Origin: an uncultured Lentisphaeraceae bacterium
GTDB taxonomy: Bacteria > Verrucomicrobiota > Kiritimatiellia > RFP12 > DVOR01
DNA: 8,341 nt
Direction: 5' to 3'
Assembly: GCA_946056345.1 (NCBI GenBank)
Contig: CAMGJH010000029.1
Span: forward strand, 1-8,341
The number at the start of each line of letters is the position of its first letter. The first letter of the stretch is position 1. The position numbers and the translations under genes are program-made. Positions 5,747-8,341 of this stretch are shown in pieces. The notes below the pieces were generated by a model. It was not told the origin of the DNA and did no database searches. It was given only the letters and a program-made list of their open reading frames with translations.

Positions 5747-6364
5747 ATGCATCTCGTTCTCGCTGGTCCTGGCCGCATTGGGGCGGCATTGGTGCCCGGG
5801 CTCCAAGCTCAGGGGCACACCGTCACGCTACTCACGCGCCAGGATTATGGCGACTTCTTGGCCCCGGCCTACGACCCGGGGCCTGCCGTGGCACGTGTGG
5901 CGGCGTGCGATGCGCTTTTACTTCTGGCCGGACGCTTTGAGCTCAATGCGCCCGAGGAGGTGATGGGCCAGGCCAACGCCACCGGCCCCCTGCGCATTGC
6001 CGAAGCCGTCCACGCGCGCTTCCCCCAAGCGCAAATTATCGCCTTCCTCGATAGCCGCATCCGCCGGCCACGCTCGTCCGTGCCGCCGGCTGTGCGCGCC
6101 TACCTCGCTTCCAAGCAGCGCCTCGCCCGTTGGGTCCTGGCCGCTGCGCGCACCTGGGGGCAGACCACCGGCGCGCGCGTCAACGCCATCGCCCCGGGGC
6201 CCGTCTTCCCGCCGCCGGAGAAGGCGCACAGCGAACCGGGCGGGCCCTGCCTCACCCCGCGCCCAACGGTCGCCGACCTCCTCTCTGGCGTCACCTTCCT
6301 CCTCTCCACGCCCTCCGTCACCGGCCAGATTCTCTACATCGCCGCCGGGCAGCAACTGTTGTAA
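5747..6364 (+). CDS. Short-chain dehydrogenase/reductase, pteridine-reductase-like
   Basis: The 205-residue product is a cytoplasmic SDR oxidoreductase expected to use NAD(P)H. GPGRIG (7-12) stands for the cofactor-binding TGxxxGxG loop, LLLLAGRF (57-64) sits where NNAG is usual, and Y119-LAS-K123 is the catalytic YxxxK. D102 lies where pteridine reductases (PTR1, FolM) carry a catalytic Asp in place of Ser, and VNAIAPGPV (145-153) is the conserved SDR segment after the active site. At about 40 residues shorter than typical, it is compact in its first half. The ATG is the only sensible start: an in-frame TAA lies 15 nt upstream and no other start codon is near, yet no Shine-Dalgarno sequence is visible. 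It lies 85 bp after infC with no clear promoter, so it is probably read through from thrS-infC. SDR membership is firm; the pteridine substrate is a tentative inference. Confidence 0.85.
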   Translation: MHLVLAGPGRIGAALVPGLQAQGHTVTLLTRQDYGDFLAPAYDPGPAVARVAACDALLLLAGRFELNAPEEVMGQANATGPLRIAEAVHARFPQAQIIAFLDSRIRRPRSSVPPAVRAYLASKQRLARWVLAAARTWGQTTGARVNAIAPGPVFPPPEKAHSEPGGPCLTPRPTVADLLSGVTFLLSTPSVTGQILYIAAGQQLL

Positions 6365-6408
6365 AAGAATAGTCGATAGATGTGAGGTGCCGGGAGCCGG
6401 TCGGTGCG

Positions 6409-6423
6409 TTTTCCACTGGAAAA
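6409..6423. promoter_or_regulatory. 15-bp palindrome, candidate operator for the macA-like operon
   Basis: TTTTCCA-C-TGGAAAA is a perfect 7-bp inverted repeat around one base (6416). Its right half coincides with the proposed -35 hexamer (6417-6422), so a dimeric protein bound here would compete with RNA polymerase. No regulator gene is visible in the window, and I cannot assign the motif to a known family. Confidence 0.55.
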
Positions 6424-6467
6424 TGCGACTGCGTGGGTGTATAATGGGGGTGATTTGAGTTTATAAT
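6417..6467 (+). promoter_or_regulatory. Predicted promoter region of the macA-like operon with two TATAAT boxes
   Basis: An exact TATAAT at 6440-6445 is preceded 17 bp upstream by TGGAAA (6417-6422), matching the -35 at four of six positions. Transcription would begin near 6452, about 33 nt before the ATG. A second exact TATAAT lies at 6462-6467, but it has no good -35 and would leave a leader of only about 11 nt. The first is the likelier promoter. Confidence 0.65.
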
Positions 6468-6484
6468 TGCGGAGGCTGTAGCCG

Positions 6485-7774
6485 ATGAAGAAGGGTATTT
6501 GCTTGTTATTGATGCTGGCGGCGATTGGCGGCGGGGCGTGGTGGTATTTCTCGCGGCCGCAGGAGCAGGTGGCGCCGATTGCGTATAAGACGGCGGAGCT
6601 GACGCGCGGGCAGGTGACGCAGACGATTCGCGCGACCGGGACGATTGAACCAGAGGATTTGATTGATATTGGCGCGCAGATTACCGGGCAGATTATGGCC
6701 TTTGGGGTCGACACTGCCGGGCGCGAGGTGGATTATTGCTCGGAGGTGAAGAAGGGGCAGCTGCTCGCGCGGATTGATGACGTCACCTACAAAGCCGAGG
6801 TGACGATTGCCAAGGCGAACCTGACGACGGCGCAGGCGCAGTTGGCTGGGGCGAAGGCCGATGTGGTGCAGTTCGGCGCGAAGTTGCGTCAGGCCGAGCG
6901 CGATTGGAAGCGCGCGCAGGCGTTGGGCGTGGGGGACGCGCTCTCGCAGAAGGATTACGACGCCTATCAGAGCGCCTACGAGACGGCGGCGGCGAGTTTG
7001 GATGTGGGGAATGCCTCGGTGAAGCAGGCCGAGGCGGCCATTGAGCAGGCCCAGGCGCAGCTGGAGAAGGCCGAGCGGAACCTCTCGTACTGCGACATCC
7101 TCTCGACGGTCGATGGGATTATCATTGATCGGCGCGTGAATATTGGGCAGACGGTGACCGCGTCGATGAGTACGCCTTCGCTCTTCCTAGTGGCGAAGGA
7201 CCTGGGGAAGATTGAGATTTGGGTGCCGGTTAACGAGGCGGATATTGGCTCGATCCAGGTGGGGCAGTCGGTGCGCTTTACGGTGGATGCCTTCGCCGGG
7301 AAGACCTTTACAGGCAAGGTCGGGCGCGTGCGGCTGAATGCGTCGATGACCTCCAACGTGGTCACCTACACGGTGGAGGTGACCACCGAGAACCCCGGGA
7401 ACTTGCTGCTGCCCTACCTGACGGCGAATGTCTCCTTCATTCTGGCCGAGTCGCCGGCCGAGTCGCTCTTGGTTCCGGTGACGGCGCTGCGCTGGCGGCC
7501 GGAGGGGTGGCAGGAGCCGGCCGAGTTCGCGGGCAAGGATTACCTCTTTGTGCAGGATGAAGCGGGCAAGCCGGTGGCGATGGCGGTCCAGGCCGGGGTA
7601 AGCGATGATGTGAATACGGCCATCCTCTGCGAGGCGTTGGAGCCGGGCGACACGGTGATCACCGGCACGCTGACAGCCATCGAGGTGCAGCAGGCCTCCG
7701 CCGCCGGCGAAAATCCCTTTATGCCCAAACCGCCGAAGTGGGGTAAGAAGAACAATCCCCCGCCCCGGCCCTAA
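6485..7774 (+). CDS. macA: MacA-like periplasmic adaptor (membrane fusion protein)
   Basis: This 429-residue protein should bridge an inner-membrane ABC transporter to an outer-membrane channel. Residues 4-22 form one hydrophobic segment, read as an uncleaved N-terminal anchor with the rest in the periplasm; no lipobox Cys is seen. The lipoyl/barrel-sandwich halves are about 60-105 (IDIGAQITGQI, then VKKGQLLARID) and 205-235 (STVDGIIIDRRVNIGQTV). Between them about 105-205 is an Ala/Gln/Glu-rich coiled-coil hairpin. A beta-barrel follows at about 240-325, then a membrane-proximal domain with VPVTALRWRPE (330-340) and a Pro/Lys-rich tail (411-429). The start is backed by GGAGG (6471-6475), 9 nt upstream. 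It heads an operon with an ABC ATPase 13 bp downstream, which favours the MacA type over RND-pump adaptors. The first 50 codons end in G 36 times, a bias that fades later. The transported substrate cannot be told. Confidence 0.88.
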   Translation: MKKGICLLLMLAAIGGGAWWYFSRPQEQVAPIAYKTAELTRGQVTQTIRATGTIEPEDLIDIGAQITGQIMAFGVDTAGREVDYCSEVKKGQLLARIDDVTYKAEVTIAKANLTTAQAQLAGAKADVVQFGAKLRQAERDWKRAQALGVGDALSQKDYDAYQSAYETAAASLDVGNASVKQAEAAIEQAQAQLEKAERNLSYCDILSTVDGIIIDRRVNIGQTVTASMSTPSLFLVAKDLGKIEIWVPVNEADIGSIQVGQSVRFTVDAFAGKTFTGKVGRVRLNASMTSNVVTYTVEVTTENPGNLLLPYLTANVSFILAESPAESLLVPVTALRWRPEGWQEPAEFAGKDYLFVQDEAGKPVAMAVQAGVSDDVNTAILCEALEPGDTVITGTLTAIEVQQASAAGENPFMPKPPKWGKKNNPPPRP

Positions 7775-7787
7775 GCGGAGAGATGCG

Positions 7788-8341
7788 ATGGTCACGCCCT
7801 CCCTCTCCCCTGCTCCCGGCCCGACAGCCCCCGGGCGCATACTCATTGAGCTCAAGGATCTGCGCAAGACCTACCGTCTTGGGGACGTGGATGTGCCGGT
7901 GCTCAAGGGGATTAATATGGTCATCCGCGAGGGGACGCTGCTGGCGCTGATGGGGCCCTCGGGCGGCGGAAAGTCCACCTTGATGAATATCCTGGGCTTT
8001 CTGGATACCTCCTCGGGCGGACAATACCTGCTCGACGGGCGCGATGTGACGACCCTCTCAGCCAACGCGCGCGCCGACCTGCGCAATGAGCGCATCGGCT
8101 TTGTCTTCCAGAACTTCAATCTGCTGGCGCGCACTTCGGCCTTGAAGAATGTGTTGATGCCCCTGGAATATGCCCGCAACCGCAAGAGCGCCCGCGAGGA
8201 ACGCGCCTGGGCCGAGCACTTGCTCACGCGCGTGGGGTTGGGCGAGCGGATGGAGCACCAGCCCTCGCAGATGTCCGGCGGGCAGCAGCAGCGCGTGGCC
8301 ATTGCTCGGGCGCTGGTCAACCGGCCCAAAATCCTCTTTGC
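7788..8341 (+). CDS. ABC transporter ATP-binding protein, MacB/LolD type (partial, cut by window end)
   Basis: The visible 184 residues are the start of an ATPase that powers export with the upstream adaptor. Walker A is GPSGGGKST (56-64), the Q-loop is VFQNFNLLARTS (106-117, Q108), and the ABC signature is MSGGQQQR (162-169). The frame is still open at the last base, just before the expected Walker B, D-loop and H-loop. Residues 33-41 (DVDVPVLKG) and LLDGRDVTTL (81-90) suit the MacB/LolD/FtsE branch. GGAG (7777-7780), 7 nt upstream, supports ATG 7788; the ATG at 7783 is in another frame. The first 17 residues are a Pro/Ser-rich extension not usual in this family. Whether a MacB permease is fused to it or encoded next cannot be seen. 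Confidence 0.93.
   Translation, partial: MVTPSLSPAPGPTAPGRILIELKDLRKTYRLGDVDVPVLKGINMVIREGTLLALMGPSGGGKSTLMNILGFLDTSSGGQYLLDGRDVTTLSANARADLRNERIGFVFQNFNLLARTSALKNVLMPLEYARNRKSAREERAWAEHLLTRVGLGERMEHQPSQMSGGQQQRVAIARALVNRPKILF

Noticed and set aside
7783..7787. ATG at 7783 as the ABC ATPase start
   Set aside because: It is out of frame with the Walker A and signature motifs; ATG 7788 is in frame and better spaced from GGAG.

Overview
The window is GC-rich bacterial DNA. It carries six protein genes, all on the + strand, in three apparent transcription units; no RNA genes, CRISPR arrays, transposases or integrases were seen. A MacA-type periplasmic adaptor followed by an ABC ATPase points to a Gram-negative cell envelope. 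The GC content, the TGS-less ThrRS and the PVC-like style of the adaptor would fit the PVC superphylum (Kiritimatiellota, Lentisphaerota or Verrucomicrobiota). That placement is an impression, not a demonstrated assignment.

Region 1 (1-463) is non-coding and repeat-rich. A 70-bp imperfect direct repeat occurs at 3-72 and 311-380; each copy begins with a 9-bp-stem hairpin, and one stem pair is swapped G-C to C-G between copies. An extended -10 promoter (398-406) then leads into one long gene (464-2941). Its 825-residue product joins an N-terminal PD-(D/E)XK-like nuclease signature, a gamma-class N6-adenine methyltransferase core and a long C-terminal part likely to recognise DNA. It looks like a self-contained type IIG-like restriction-modification enzyme with no partner gene in view.

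Region 2 (2942-5746) starts with a 284-bp spacer holding short GC-rich repeats, a tandem 14-mer and a good sigma70-type promoter. It continues with thrS (threonyl-tRNA synthetase without the N-terminal TGS domain) and infC (initiation factor 3, TTG start), 24 bp apart. The rpmI-rplT genes that often follow infC are absent; two abutting inverted repeats and then a small SDR gene (5747-6364) occupy that place.

Region 3 (6365-8341) has a promoter region with two exact TATAAT boxes and a 15-bp palindrome over the likely -35. It drives a MacA-like membrane-fusion gene and, 13 bp later, a MacB/LolD-type ABC ATPase gene cut by the window edge. Together these should form a tripartite export system whose permease lies beyond the window.

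A pattern across the window is a drift in third-codon-position bases from G-rich to C-rich along each transcription unit. It resets at the predicted promoters and not at every gene start. The strongest leads are the fused restriction-modification protein, the duplicated covarying hairpin repeat, the palindrome cluster between infC and the SDR gene, the macA operator-like palindrome and this skew gradient.
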